A DNA stretch of 64,000 bases from Nautilus pompilius (GCA_018389105.1 JACATO010001004.1:308001-372000), one strand, 5' to 3'; positions 1 to 11,690 are shown, counted from the first letter of the stretch. Translations and numbers: made by a program. Notes: generated by a model from the letters alone, not told the origin.

Positions 1-569
<569 letters not shown>

Positions 570-2853
570 CCAAATAGCTGAACCCAGTAGCTTTTAATGC
601 TTCATCTGTATGGGTAAAGGTATCGCCTGACATGAATTCAGAAGGGACTTCAAATTCTGCACTGGACGCTGATGGGTTCGACTCACCTGGAGCTTCATCA
701 TCTTGATCAATAGGTTCGTCAGGTGCCAGACTTTCATTAATTATAAATGAGGCTGTAGGCGTCGTTGACAGAAGATATATGGTCGAAAACATCTTCTACA
801 TAGATCGGGTACTTCCTTCTCGTTTCTTGACATTTTTTTTTTTAGAAAAAAACCTTTTCACCCCAGGACTCCCTCTCCCCCTTTGATAAGGGCCGGTGTA
901 GGTAGTGATTATTCCCAATAATTATGGCGCCCTACTAAACGCATCGAACAGTGTCCAGGACAAATTTTAAGGTCAGTTTTGCGATTGTCAGCCAAAGGTT
1001 AAACCTCGATAAATTCCACGCCTTTAAATCACGATGTGTCCCCTAGCGGTGCGTGTCGGCCACGACGCCATCAACCCCCCCCCCACACCAGAAAACCGCA
1101 ACCCTGATATCGATCTGTATCAATCGTACATTAACAATATTTAAAAGTAAAAGAAACCATTCAGACATTTCCCGTTGCTGTTTGGGTTAATCCTTCCTAC
1201 CATCTACGTTTCGCCAAATTTTCTGCCGTTGTCATCAGAACCTTTTTTTTCTCTCTTTCTTTTTTTGTCCTGGTATACAGACGTTCGATATCTATATCGA
1301 TCTGTAGTAGATCTGGGCTTATTCAGTAGCTTCGGCTGATACTGATCGCAGGTTCAGTTGGTTATCAGGTCTTGAAACTGACCCCTTTTTTTAAAAAAAA
1401 ACCGTAACTGCTGCACCGCCGAGACACATCAGCCGGAAACAACCCTGCTGTGGAACTATCGTGGTTGGAAAACGTCGCTAGGTGTCGTGTGACTAGTGTA
1501 CTATTCTCACTAACCTTATAAAACGGGCAGATGGTGGGCACCTTCATCTCTTTCGCCAGATCCGTTTTTTTTTTTTCTAGTAAACTTCCTGTTTTCTGCT
1601 GAGTTTCTTCCCCTTTTCCGGTTGTTCTTTGAATTACCTGGTTAATATCATGGCCCAACCCCGTACACCGGAGATGCTTTATATACCGTAAAATCGCAGC
1701 GCTCTTCCAGGAAACAGAGTATATGAGAGTTGCCCATTTGCCTCTGAGACCGAAGGCCGTAAAGGGTGAATCTTTCAAAATGCCTCTCCCCACCCCGCCC
1801 CGTAGTCGGAAAAAGCTTCCCTAGTTTCGACCGTGAGTCTGCGGCTGGTAGGCGCAAGTAAAGTCGGAGCTGCGCACAGCGACACAGGATAGATGTATGT
1901 GCGCGGGCGAAGCGGAGAGTAAAGGGCGAGACCCGAGTGAAGATAAAGTAACATAACTGGAGCTTCGGATGAACCATAACAGCTTTCTTTCCCGTCTTGG
2001 AATAACTAACCAACCGAATAAAGGACCTCACTGTCACCAAAAAGAAATACGTAGGTTTTACAGCAGACAATTATAAAAATAAAAAAATTCTAATCTTTAA
2101 ATGATTTCATACAATCGTAGCACTTACTGAGAATCAGTTTTAAGACAGTTCCCCCACCCACCATTTGCATGAAGATCGAAGCGGGCATCGACCACAAAGG
2201 AGCCGATCGCCAATAGGCTTCGGTGTTATTTTACTAAATTAGGGGTTAAAAAAAAAATAAAGCGAGGAATCTGAGGTTGGTCAGTCCATCCATCGCACTG
2301 CACGTCATCTCTGGCTGCCCAAAGAAGTCTTCTGTCCAAGAAGAAAGCTGTAAGCTTCACTTGCCATCGTCTCGACGCCGTCGGGCTGTTGTTTGCCAAG
2401 TTCCCGGTGACCGCCATGGGCTGTTAACATTACTACATCAACGCGCTATTCAACGGATTTTTTGATAGATAGACGTGAACATTCTAGACGGGTTGCTTGA
2501 CAAAAGCCGTTGTTGTGGGCGAATCTTTAGCATAAGGGCAAAGTAAGTTTTGTACTCGTTTGTAAATGTGCAAATTTAGCTGGTTGCGTATCTATCTTTC
2601 TTAATACGATCCCCGCTCTATTTCGTTAGGGGATCTGTCATCTAACCACCGCATCCTGCAGGAAGTGGTGTCAACATGAAATATACATACACCGCTACAT
2701 CATAGAAAACAAGCCTCTGAACTCCACTGAGAGTCTACGTGACCATCTTGATCGAGAATTGGGGTTCAGGCGACTAAGGTCAATCTTACAGCAAATATTG
2801 AAGAAATATCTGAAAACCATTGAGAACAAACATCTGGACACGGTCAGCATTGA
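570..2853. other. anonymous sequence, no gene recognised
   Basis: Unique sequence with many T- and A-tracts and one C-tract near 1076-1084. Overlapping open frames of 60-140 codons exist on the minus strand at 1365-2070, but they lie in different frames, lack recognisable motifs and have no convincing splice pairs. I read them as chance. Confidence 0.45.
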
Positions 2854-2856
2854 TAA

Positions 2857-2975
2857 CACTGGTCAACACAATATTTTTGGCAGGAAAAGTGAGACTGGTT
2901 TCTGGGGTTTTCAAGGGCGCTGAATCCGAATCTGACATTTGTTTTTTCAAGTTGGCTCTAGTTTTGGAGATATCA
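2857..2975 (+). repeat. left terminal inverted repeat
   Basis: About 119 bp, matching the right end in reverse complement with scattered mismatches and a small indel in the AT-rich stretch after the first 12 bases. Its outer edge is defined by the adjacent TAA. Confidence 0.75.
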
Positions 2976-3326
2976 CAGGGGGGTCGTTCGTCTGAAATCA
3001 CCCATTCGCGACCATAACTAAACGTACAAAAAACGGCTAAATAGTGCAAAAATGTCAGATATTGATTTTTATGATAATCCAAAACCACAAAGACAGTATA
3101 AAATCTCAATCTAACAAGTTAAGTTAGATATAACATCATTTCATTTATTAATAAATGAACACTTTTCATATATTTCGAGAATATACAAAAAATTTGCTAA
3201 AAATTTGCTGAATTTTAATTCTCCAAGGGAAAAAAACATTTACATAATCAGTTATATATCATAAATTAATGCAAAGCATTATTATACACTAGATTCTTAG
3301 TTACAATGAACACACAAAACAATATT

Positions 3327-4301
3327 TTATTCACAAAAGTGAAATTGACGTTTATACGATTTTCGCTTGTGAGCAACTTTCGGGCAGTCTCTCAAAAGGT
3401 TCCAGCAGTAGTCTGCCATCATGTGCTCATCCCATTTGCCTTGATACCTCTCTTCCATTGTTTTGATGTCTTGATGGAATCTCTCTCCTTGCTCCTCACT
3501 GTAATCACCAAGATTACCAGGAAATCTGTCGAGGTGGCTAAACAAGAAATGAACTTTGATGCTCACATTTGCCCCTAGTTTTTCGTATGCAGTAAGCATC
3601 TTACGGACCAATTGCTTGTAATTGTCAGCTTTGTGATTTCCCAAAAAGTTTGGTCACTACATCTGTGAAGGACACCCAAGCATTTAACTCAACCATGTTC
3701 ATATGATTAGTGAAGTCAGAATCCCTCATGAGCGTTCGAATCTGAGGTCCATCGAAGATGCCACCTTTAGCTTTTTCGATGGAAAGACCTGGAAATTGCC
3801 TGCATATGTACTTGAAGCAATCCCCATCTTTGTTCAACGCCTTAACAAACTGCTTCATGAGCCCTAGTTTTATGTGCAATGGAGGGAAGATGATTCTATC
3901 CCTGGGTACCAAAGGCTCATTGATGACGTTGGCTGTGCCGACTTCGAGACTTTCTCGTTCTGGCCAGTTCTCCCTTCTCCAGTGCTGGATTCTTGCTCTG
4001 CTATCCCACAAACAAAGAAAGCAGGGATACTTTGTGTACCCACTTTGCTGACCAAGCAGAAAATTCACCATTTTCAAGTCCACACAAATCAGCCATTTAT
4101 GAGTGTTGTAATTTAGCTTTTCAAGAACAATTGGATACCATCATACTCTTCTTTCATCTTGGTAGAATGGCCAAGTGGTACAGGAGCAAACTTATTGCCA
4201 TTATGCAAAAGTACAACTTTCAGAAAATTATTATTTACTGCTTCTATATTGAAGTATTTCAGGGAGAATTTTAGCAGTTTAGGCTTATTTGAGGCTATCA
4301 A
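3327..4301 (-). pseudogene. degenerate conserved uncharacterised element protein
   Basis: Three minus-strand segments read as one protein: about 4301-4113, then about 4136-3625, then 3644-3327. The frame changes near 4130 and near 3640. Recognisable stretches in order are VVLLHNGNKFAPVPLGHS, HKWLICVDLKMVNFLLG, YTKYPCFLCLWDSRA, PPLHIKLGLMKQFVKAL, GIFDGPQIRTLM, LGAN.SIKVHFL.SHLD, SEEQGERFHQDIKTMEERYQ and DYCW. From memory this is a multi-copy uncharacterised protein family of arthropod, cnidarian and mollusc genomes; its biochemical role is unknown to me. The conserved CFLC pair and the ERFHQDI block are intact. The N-terminal part expected upstream is missing, because the inverted repeat starts almost at the first conserved residues. 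It lies wholly inside the inverted repeats, which supports carriage by a mobile element. The two frameshifts mean it is not functional as written. Confidence 0.75.
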
Positions 4302-4427
4302 TATCTTCTAAACTAGAGCCAATCAGACAAAACCAATGTTATATTCGTAATCAGCGACCTTCAAAACCCCAGAAAACACTCCTAGATGGTCTGCCAAAGA
4401 AAAAAAATAAAAATTTGTTGACCAGTG
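4300..4427 (-). repeat. right terminal inverted repeat
   Basis: Reverse complement of the left repeat. The last bases GTTGACCAGTG are followed at once by TAA. It is slightly longer than the left copy because of a T-rich insertion near its outer end. Confidence 0.75.
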
Positions 4428-4430
4428 TAA

Positions 4431-5615
4431 TGTAATATGTTCTATGGCTGCCTGCAGGTTCTTCACCATGGAGGTGATGCCTCTATCAAATACTGAAAAT
4501 GATTTTCTAATATTTATTGTAACTAAGCGAAATCCATGGTGATCAAATTATTATGGCAGAATATTTAAACTACAAAAGTAATAATTCATTAATTAGAAAC
4601 AAGGCAAACTATATACACTATGAATCTCAATGTTTTGCGCTAAAAATATTTAAAAAAAAACAAAAAACGCTTTGTATACTAGAAGTAGTAAGGGACTGAC
4701 CTTTTAGGCCTCTTTTGGCGCGTATTCACCAACATTTTCACTGAGGATTTATGGTTAAAAACATTTTGAAGCTAAAGTCAATTACTTACTATACCATCTC
4801 TGTAATTATAAATTGCATCGATAATACCAAATTTACTTGCAGAGGTTTTGCGATGTTGTCACAGGTGATCACGGCTGTTTAACAAGGATTCGGAAGATGA
4901 ATAATAGCAACAAGTCGGTTGGAAGGAATGCCGCTGTTCGCAGTTACCCCGTTCCGAGTTAAGGTTTCGTCATCCACACCATACAAATGAAGGGCCTGCG
5001 ACACGAAAATAAAGAGAAACCGGAGGAAATCGACTCGACCGGCTGGAAAAAGAAACTCAGGGGAAGTTTGCCAAACCGAACAGATCAGAAACACGCCGCC
5101 GACCGCAGCCGTCTAGTAGTCGAACCACTGGACCACCTGGCAGCCCGATTACTCTTTAATGTCCAACACCCCGATCTGCCTATTCTTGTCTTGGAAACCG
5201 CTGAGCAAAAAAAAAATAAATAAATAAACGTGTGCGAGATAATCCAGGGAGTATCAATAAAAAAACAGTTTGTGCGGAAGATTCCTCGAGAGAAGGCGAG
5301 CTCTCGTGGAAACCTGTCGAGGGCCTTATCAGGCTTCACACATCCACGTCCAGGAAAACTCCTAAATGCCTCTTTTTTTTCAACTTTTCACTCGATCTTC
5401 AGAAAGGTAGAACAGCAGCTGATTGAGTCGGTAAACTTGCGGAAGTGGGTTATTTTTAGCATTCGAATTGTAAAATCAAAGAGAAAAGCAAATTCTCAAT
5501 ATTGCGGAACTATTAAAATTTAGAGAGAGACATGTAAACGGCTCGATAGAGGAGGGCTTCCGGTAGGAAAATATGAGTGCGATTTCCTACCTTTTCTTAT
5601 AGCAGTAATTACTTT

Positions 5616-5617
<2 letters not shown>
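4431..5617. other. anonymous sequence, no gene recognised
   Basis: AT-rich to about 4860, then more balanced. Open frames on both strands at 4879-5523 overlap each other, have no motif and are likely chance. Confidence 0.45.
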
Positions 5618-5652
<35 letters not shown>

Positions 5653-5808
5653 CTCTCCATCTCTCTCCATTTCTCTTTCTCTGTGGCCTTTCGCGCCAGC
5701 GTCTCGCAGCGAGAGAAGAGGCATTGAGATCGTAGATCCCCCGAGCTGCTGCAGAATGCGAGAGCGAGCGTCTAGTCTAGAGAGAGCGAGATCAGATCTC
5801 TCCTCAGC

Positions 5809-5848
<40 letters not shown>

Positions 5849-5895
5849 CATCTCTCTCAATTTCTCTTCTCTCTCTTATTCTTCATCTCTCTCCA

Positions 5896-5958
<63 letters not shown>

Positions 5959-5982
5959 TGTCTCTTCTATCTCTCTCTATTG
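5618..5982. repeat. (CT)n microsatellites, two blocks
   Basis: Blocks 5618-5680 and 5801-5982 of nearly pure CT, interrupted by CCAT and TTCT variants. A 110 bp unique spacer between them contains an inverted GAGAG stretch (5757-5793). The Ser-Leu frame across the second block is not a gene. Confidence 0.95.
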
Positions 5983-6077
5983 GTCCTCGCTAAAATAGAA
6001 CTTGGTTTGGTTTGCGATGTGGATTTGTGTGTAAATCGATTGGAGAGTAGACAGTCATACATTTGGCCGATAGCACC

Positions 6078-6079
<2 letters not shown>

Positions 6080-6147
<68 letters not shown>
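6080..6147. repeat. (CA)n microsatellite
   Basis: About 33 uninterrupted CA units. The His-Thr frame through it is a repeat translation. Confidence 0.97.
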
Positions 6148-6149
<2 letters not shown>

Positions 6150-6992
6150 CTGTCCTAACCACCTCGATCTTTCAGCTCACACTCTGCAATAACTTGAGAT
6201 ACACCGAATGCAGGTATAGCCATCCATTTTTCTGCGTCTCGATAGTTGCTTATTTTTAACCCTGCCGCTAAGTTCGCGCAGTACCGCGTCAAATGGCACT
6301 GCTAGCGGGGTAGAGCAAGACGGGCTCCTCATAGATACCATCATCTGTTTAATATCCTAAGGCCGGCACTAGGAGCAGGCACAGAACTCATAATCACGGC
6401 ACCCTACGCTTACCAATTGTCGCAGCAGCAGCCTTAACATTAAATGTCTGTTTTCGGTTCTTGCCCTGAGGTCACTCGTTTGGACCAACAAGAATCCGCC
6501 TCATCACGCGAATATTCATTTCTTGAGCAGTAGAAACAGGACCGATCTTATTCCTCCCTCCTCCCTTCTTCCTTGAGGTTTTCCATCATAAACGACTCTT
6601 ATCCAGTAAAAGAAGGAGAGAAAAAAATCCTCTTAAATCTTTTAGCAATTCCCGACTGAGGAGCGGATTACCCTCGTATTAAAGTCTATCCTGCATGTGA
6701 TAATCGATCGCTCCCTATTTACCCCTATTTAACAGAAACGGAACTTTGAATCCTGCACAGTTTCAAAAACATTGTTAACGGAAAGTACCAGTGAGAGCCG
6801 TGATGACCATATAAACTTTCTGGAAGATGTCTTGGACTTCCGGAAATCGGTTTTTTTTGTTGTTGTTATCCTGCCCAGGTGTCTGTTTAAGTGGAATTTT
6901 ATGTGTGAAGACCGTTTTTTTTAAATACCTCTAAAACCCTTTGCCTCCTTTCCGTGTAACCTTAACAAAGTCACCATTGTTTGGCTTTCTAG
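6148..6992. other. anonymous sequence, no gene seen
   Basis: Unique sequence with short T-tracts. Its last bases form a good splice acceptor (TTTGGCTTTCTAG) for the exon candidate that follows. Confidence 0.4.
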
Positions 6993-7105
6993 ATGTATCC
7001 AAGAAGATTCTCTTTAATTTGCGAAAGGAAACCAGCAAAGAAATAGAAGCAGTCAGCAACAAATATTCCACGGTTGAGGTTTCAGACCCGATGTGTTTAA
7101 GCAAG
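6993..7105 (+). CDS. possible internal coding exon, function unknown
   Basis: This is a 113-base open segment between a strong acceptor (pyrimidine-rich TTTGGCTTTCTAG) and a strong donor (AAG|GTAAGA). After two leading bases it reads 37 codons in one frame, ending exactly at a codon boundary. It contains stretches such as VSKKILFNLRKETSKEIEA and STVEVSDPMCLSK. The peptide is charged, probably helical in its first half and carries one Cys. I do not recognise the family. Mixed third-position bases with mostly ordinary residues look coding. No partner exon was identified on either side, so a chance splice-bounded frame remains possible. Confidence 0.3.
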
Positions 7106-9046
7106 GTAAGATTTGTGTATTTGAATGCAGTGCAACCCGAGTTACCACGTGACTCAGGTGTATAGGGGAGCCTATCGTTTTCCCTTGTGAATTTTGGGAA
7201 ACCGTCAAGAGTCGTAGCAATGACTAATAACACTAGTAGTCACAATAGAAAAAACTTATTCGTGTCTTCCGTTGTACTGGACCGCCATATCGGGAGCGGT
7301 TTGCTAACCCTTGCCAGAGATTCCACGAAAAGACATGTCTGCTTCCGTAGATGCTACTCAAGAGAAGTCGGTACGGAAGACGGCAAAAAAAAAAGACATC
7401 TGCTGTCAGTAAGATTATCCGTTCACTGTTTACAATACACGACTGACCAACGCCATCCCTTGTGTTGGCGAGTCTGTAAGACGATTTGGTAAAACCAACA
7501 CTTTTCAGGTAGATTGGTGAACTGTTATCGCAGGTAGCGGAGGTAACGATGCAGTTACTCGCACGAGAAGGTTCTGCCATTGCTCGATGAAGTTGAATTA
7601 AATCTGATATTTTCTTGACAGTGTCACGTTCGCGCATCGAGGTCCGTACCCGTTTGGTAGTTTTCCGCATATTAATGAAAACGAAAAATTTACCAAGATC
7701 GAGAATGTAACAGATTGAGATCTAACACGTAAATGCATTTCTTCTGAAAAGACCTTGTAGACTCTGTGACAGATGATGTGACTCAATCGTAAGTAGTCTA
7801 AGGCAGGCACTTAGAAACGGTTATGCTCACAGTGTCCTGCTATTACATATAAGCATGATCTGAAGATATATTTTCTTAATGCAGATCAAGCCACGCGGAA
7901 AAGCCATTCCTTCGTAGAAACACGCTGGGCCATTATATACTTTAGATAAAGGTTTTACCAGTCGTCGGGTAGCCAACAGACGCCATGCGAGCCAAAGTAA
8001 ATAGTTTAGGGTTGTCGAGGATATAAGGAGACTGGAAGCTATGACGTTTTCTCCAACTCCAGATGCTCAAAAGTCAGCACTATCCTTCCCTTCCGGAATG
8101 GTTCGTCACTCATCCCGTTCAAGTCTGAGACATCTGGCGGCCGTGGGCACCCACTGGCTGGGGCAATGGGGATGTTTGGGGTGAAGTCGTCTCGTCAGGA
8201 GTCGTTTCCATGAACAAAAACAAGCGCTGGTAACCGAAAACACTATAACTATCACCTCAGAATCACTTTCCAGATAATGATGTCTCCCTCCAAGACGATG
8301 GAGTTTTTCGCCGTCGAATCAAACAAGTGCAGAAATGGTTATAGGAAAGCAACAACCAGCCAATTCAGTTCTGGTCATAAAGTTTGTTTTTTTTTTCCGG
8401 ATCTCAGTTGGAGCGGGAATGTTCGCGGGTCTAGTAGGGTGGGGAATCATTAAAAAGTGATCCACGCAGTCGAAACGAACTAAAACCGAGTTTAATGGCT
8501 CCGTGGGAATATCCAAAGGACAACTCGATCTGTCTTGCCTCACTGTCTATGCTTCAGACAATGAAGAAAGTCTGATTTTATACATGTAATAGCATGGAGT
8601 TTGAAGGACTTTCCGATTCGATTCTGTAGTTTCTTTGACCGACTGATGTTAGATAAAAGATGTGAATTCTGTTCGTATAACTTACGGTTAAATATGAGCC
8701 TTAATTCTAAATCGCTATGATGACGCAAAACCTTTGGTCCGCGGCTGTGTGTACGGAATTAGATACATGTGTGTGGTTTTGTGTACGATGTGCGTAGTTT
8801 ACGTGTCGAGATGAACGGATATCTATGGTTTAAAATGGCGGTAAAGCGCTGGCGTGTGACGACGCACACACTCAGGCCAAACCGTGAGCGACATCGTTCA
8901 AGCTCCGACCTCTGACGGGGGGGGGGACACTTCGATCTTAAGGTCGCCTCATCAAAGCGATCAGTCGCAGCCTCACGGAACACCCACCCGATGCCTGAAC
9001 AATGTGGCTGTTGCATGTTTTGTGCTCTTTCCGACGACTTATCCCG
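7106..9046. other. anonymous sequence, no gene recognised
   Basis: Unique sequence of mixed composition. It contains a G10 tract at about 8917-8926. Open frames up to 145 codons (minus strand, 7233-7670) show no motif. Confidence 0.4.
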
Positions 9047-9212
9047 CTTTGCAAGTCTGAAGAGAATAAATCGGAAGAGCTACCGAAGAGAAGAGCTGTC
9101 GAGGTATTTGCGGGGGTGTTAAATACTAATGGCAGCGGATACCCTCCCGCCAGATGTCGCTTCATCCGAGTGATATTCAACCCCTCCAGATTTCTGCAAG
9201 CAAGAATGTCAA
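9047..9212 (+). CDS. weak exon candidate, function unknown
   Basis: An open frame follows the acceptor-like TATCCCGCTTTGCAAG and ends at the donor AAC|GTAAGT. It begins SEENKSEELPKRRAVEVFAG and ends FNPSRFLQARMSN. It is rich in Arg, Glu and Lys. No homologue is recognised. The acceptor is only fair, and the frame continues past the donor, so this may be chance. Confidence 0.15.
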
Positions 9213-9960
9213 ACGTAAGTCCTGCTTCTAGAATGAATTATTCAATATTCGTCACTTTATAACATAATTACGATGGTTCCAACTTAATAATATGCGTGTC
9301 AAAATGCAAAATCAAAAGAAAGAACTTTGATTTTTTTAAAATTTGCATTCGATTATCTCTAGGTGGTATAATTGGTATGTATTCTGGGCTTCCCTGTAAC
9401 AAATGGCCGCGAAGTAATACAGCGGGGCTGTCTGTCTATACTCGCGAGACTTAGCGTCAGATACAAGCCAACATTAAGCGTATAATTTAATATAATTCCG
9501 ATATTAGCGACCTCAAACATGGGCCGACCCACCCAAGAGTTCCCTTGAGTAGATAAAAGAATTTTTACACGTCACTTTTCTTAATCGGATCTTCTCTGCA
9601 CCAGCGGTGGTTGTCGGAGAAGCGCCGGTTTGTTATTCCGCTCCCGTTTCCGGTCACGAGAGCCACCTGGCGTCAACTTTTTCGTAATGATCGGGGCCCC
9701 GACTGAATTGAAATGACGCGAACGTCGGTCGACTCCTCGGGGACGGGCTGGAGCTGAACACGCTAACAAACCAGGCCAGCGGTCGGGAGACCGAGCTTAC
9801 TGCTTAGTCGGACTAAGTGTATCAGCGCCTCTATCGGAAACGTTTGTCGGGATAGAACTCTTATAACCGTATCCGCTGTTACCTGGCTTCACTCGGGCAC
9901 CGCCAAGCGTCGGCTCACCATCGGACCTGAGCTAACCCGACCGCCTTAACGATGCGCTCT
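9213..9960. other. anonymous sequence; GC-rich second half
   Basis: No gene seen. From about 9580 to 9960 the sequence is GC- and CpG-rich, directly before a TTG run and the SINE cluster. Confidence 0.4.
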
Positions 9961-9987
9961 TTTGTTGTTGTTGTTGTTGTTTTTTTT
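9961..9987. repeat. (TTG)n/T-tract
   Basis: Seven TTG units running into a T8 tract. Similar CAA/CAG/TTG runs border the SINE copies in this window, so it may be a SINE tail relic. Confidence 0.7.
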
Positions 9988-10074
9988 AAAAGAGTCGACA
10001 TTGGACAGGGTTCCTGCAAACGCTGCGACCTAAACGCGGTTCTTTAATCGGTGTATTTTCTAACAGCAGCAGCA

Positions 10075-10345
10075 GCCGGCCCGGTGGGGCAGGTGGTAGC
10101 GGGTTAGCTCCGTAAGGGGACCGTTGCTCCTTACCGGGTTCGATCCCAGAGGAGGCTTGTCGCTGATGATCGCCATAGCGTGAAACAGCTGTACGGCATC
10201 TCCTTGGTGCCCGACTTGAGAGAGACCTCCCGGGTCCTTGGGGCCCACGGTGTCGGGGGACCGGGCCGCTTGTCGGCTCGACGAACATCTCTCAGTTACG
10301 AGGAGGACTCGGCATTTGGACGTCCAACTCTCTTAACAACAGCAA
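10075..10345 (+). mobile_element. tRNA-derived SINE, family A, copy 1
   Basis: A 271 bp unit whose near-identical partner lies inverted at 25489-25765. The head begins GCCGGCCCGGTGGGGCAGG. It has a tRNA-like A-box region (GGTAGCGGGTTAGCTCC) and a B-box match GGTTCGATCC about 50 bases later, the internal RNA polymerase III promoter layout. The body contains GAAACAGCTGTACGGCATCT and ends ACTCTCTTAACAACAGCAA. This copy lacks a few bases right after the B box and has an extra CGGGTCC relative to the other. Open frames over it are not genes. Confidence 0.8.
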
Positions 10346-10360
10346 TTGTGTTCTTTCTCT

Positions 10361-10613
10361 GAACAACAACAGTCGACATCAGCCGCCAGTGTAAGTCCGT
10401 TGTGTACATAGGCCTTCCACAGATTTCATGGGGAGTAATGGGCCAGTGCGAGTTGGCAGCGGGTAAGTAAATGTGAGCGTCCTGTACAGCTGTTTGAAGC
10501 CTTTTGGCTCTCAGCAGCAGCTGCAAGTACCTCCGACCCCCACCGAGGATCGAACCCGCAACCCTCCGGTTCACAAGCTAACTCGCTACCCGTTAGGCAA
10601 CGCCCGCTGGCCT
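10361..10613 (-). mobile_element. tRNA-derived SINE, family B, inverted
   Basis: On the minus strand the unit starts at 10613 with GGCCAGCGGGCGTTGCC. It carries the A-box-like GGTAGCGAGTTAGC, the B-box GGTTCGATCC about 35 bases later, and a body with AAACAGCTGTACAGGACGC. It ends with a GTTGTTGTTC tail near 10361. Its head and the AACAGCTGTAC body block resemble family A, so the two families look related. It sits tail-to-tail with the family A copy, about 15 bp apart. Confidence 0.65.
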
Positions 10614-11476
10614 ACAGCAGCAGTATTCACCTCTAAGAAAACGCTTTTCGAGTGCACGGTTATCGGACTTCTAAAGTCGCCGTCCGGTTTATCGTTAACC
10701 GTTTATCGACGGCTGGCCGCTTCTAAGACATGCGGTACGCCTGCTCACTGTCCCGTGGTTAGTTAAGGAGTTCAGATCCTTCCCTTGGCCGGTTCCAAAG
10801 ACAGTCTACAGGAAGCATTTCTGGTTTGTTGTTATTGTTGTCGTTTTTCTTTTCCAGATCATGGGGACCATAATATCACAGTAAATCCTCCCTAGCAGAA
10901 AACAATTCGATATTCGATTGGAAATGAGTCTGTCTTTCGGCCCGGAGTTCGTTCATAGAATGCTGTCTTATCGTCTTTGCGCGAACATCCCGGATAGTGA
11001 AATGCTGAGAGAGTAAATGCCATATCAAAACGGAGCAGCTTTCGTTAGCGGCCGGCGTGTGATGGCGGCCTTCCGAATATGGCGGCAATACGAACACGTT
11101 CACAGCGGTAAGCGGTGTAAGACGGAATCAATACTCCGGATATAGAGAGCTCCGGGCGTTCGGAATGGTTTTCGTCACAGTTGGAATAACCGGTTAGTTT
11201 AGGGGAGGAATATCTTTAATTGACGCGGAGAAATTCTCCGATAATTAAAAAAGGTGCTGAATCTTCTCAGCATGGAAGAACCTCCTGGTTCGTTCGTCGA
11301 TGCCGGCGCTGGCAGATTTAATTGGCTTGCAGACTTTAACACGGACGTAATGTTTCAGCGCCGACAGCAGGTGGCATTTCGATTCCATATCGAAATTTGT
11401 TTTGTTTTTTTTTTTTTTTAAATTGTTTTATGATAAATAAAATTTATTTTAAAACATTGGAAATAAACAAAAGTGC
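10614..11476. other. anonymous sequence, no gene recognised
   Basis: Unique sequence with moderate CpG. No splice-bounded frame of note was found. A T-tract lies at 11406-11419. Confidence 0.4.
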
Positions 11477-11690
11477 TGCGTGGAAGTCCGGTGGATAGTT
11501 GCTAAATTGCTACGGTTGAAAAGGCCTGGGTTCGAATTACGGCTGGAGCCGGTTGAACAGTTCAGTCTGCCTTCCTGGCTGGTCGTGCAAGCTTGTTCCG
11601 GCTTCCTTGTCTCTCTAAGGGAACCCCTCTTCCACACTTGTATTGATCCACCCACCCACCACCCACAATTTTTACTGTAGCCGTTGTGCA
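11477..11690 (+). mobile_element. probable tRNA-derived SINE, third type
   Basis: A tRNA-like head with A-box-like GTGGATAGTTGC and a B-box match GGGTTCGAATTAC lies at about 11490-11540, spaced as in tRNA genes. A non-tRNA body of about 150 bp follows, with a short CCCA run (11650-11670). No cloverleaf acceptor pairing to suggest a working tRNA was found. No second copy was found in the window, so the right end is uncertain. Confidence 0.45.

Larger units (their letters stand above)
2854..4430 (-). mobile_element. TIR-flanked mobile element with TAA target duplication
   Basis: The left end (2857 onward) and the reverse complement of the right end (4427 backward) both begin CACTGGTCAACA. They stay alignable for about 120 bp, sharing TTTCTGGGGTTTT, then AAGG and CGCTGA, then TTGGCTCTAGTTT. 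The two ends are flanked by TAA (2854-2856 and 4428-4430), consistent with a 3 bp target duplication of the TAA/TTA type known for PIF/Harbinger-like elements. The body is 1571 bp and carries a minus-strand degenerate coding region. I see no DDE transposase, so this copy is probably internally deleted and non-autonomous. The superfamily is an inference from the target duplication only. Confidence 0.75.

Noticed and set aside
1365-2070. Two overlapping minus-strand frames of about 140 codons
   Set aside because: Different frames over shared DNA, no motif, lengths expected by chance.
2786-3109. 107-codon minus-strand frame
   Set aside because: It spans the left inverted repeat and AT-rich element interior; no similarity to the conserved protein of the same element.
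10125-10150. True tRNA gene
   Set aside because: The B box is good but the cloverleaf cannot be completed, and the unit continues into a 200 bp conserved body present in a second copy, so it is a SINE.
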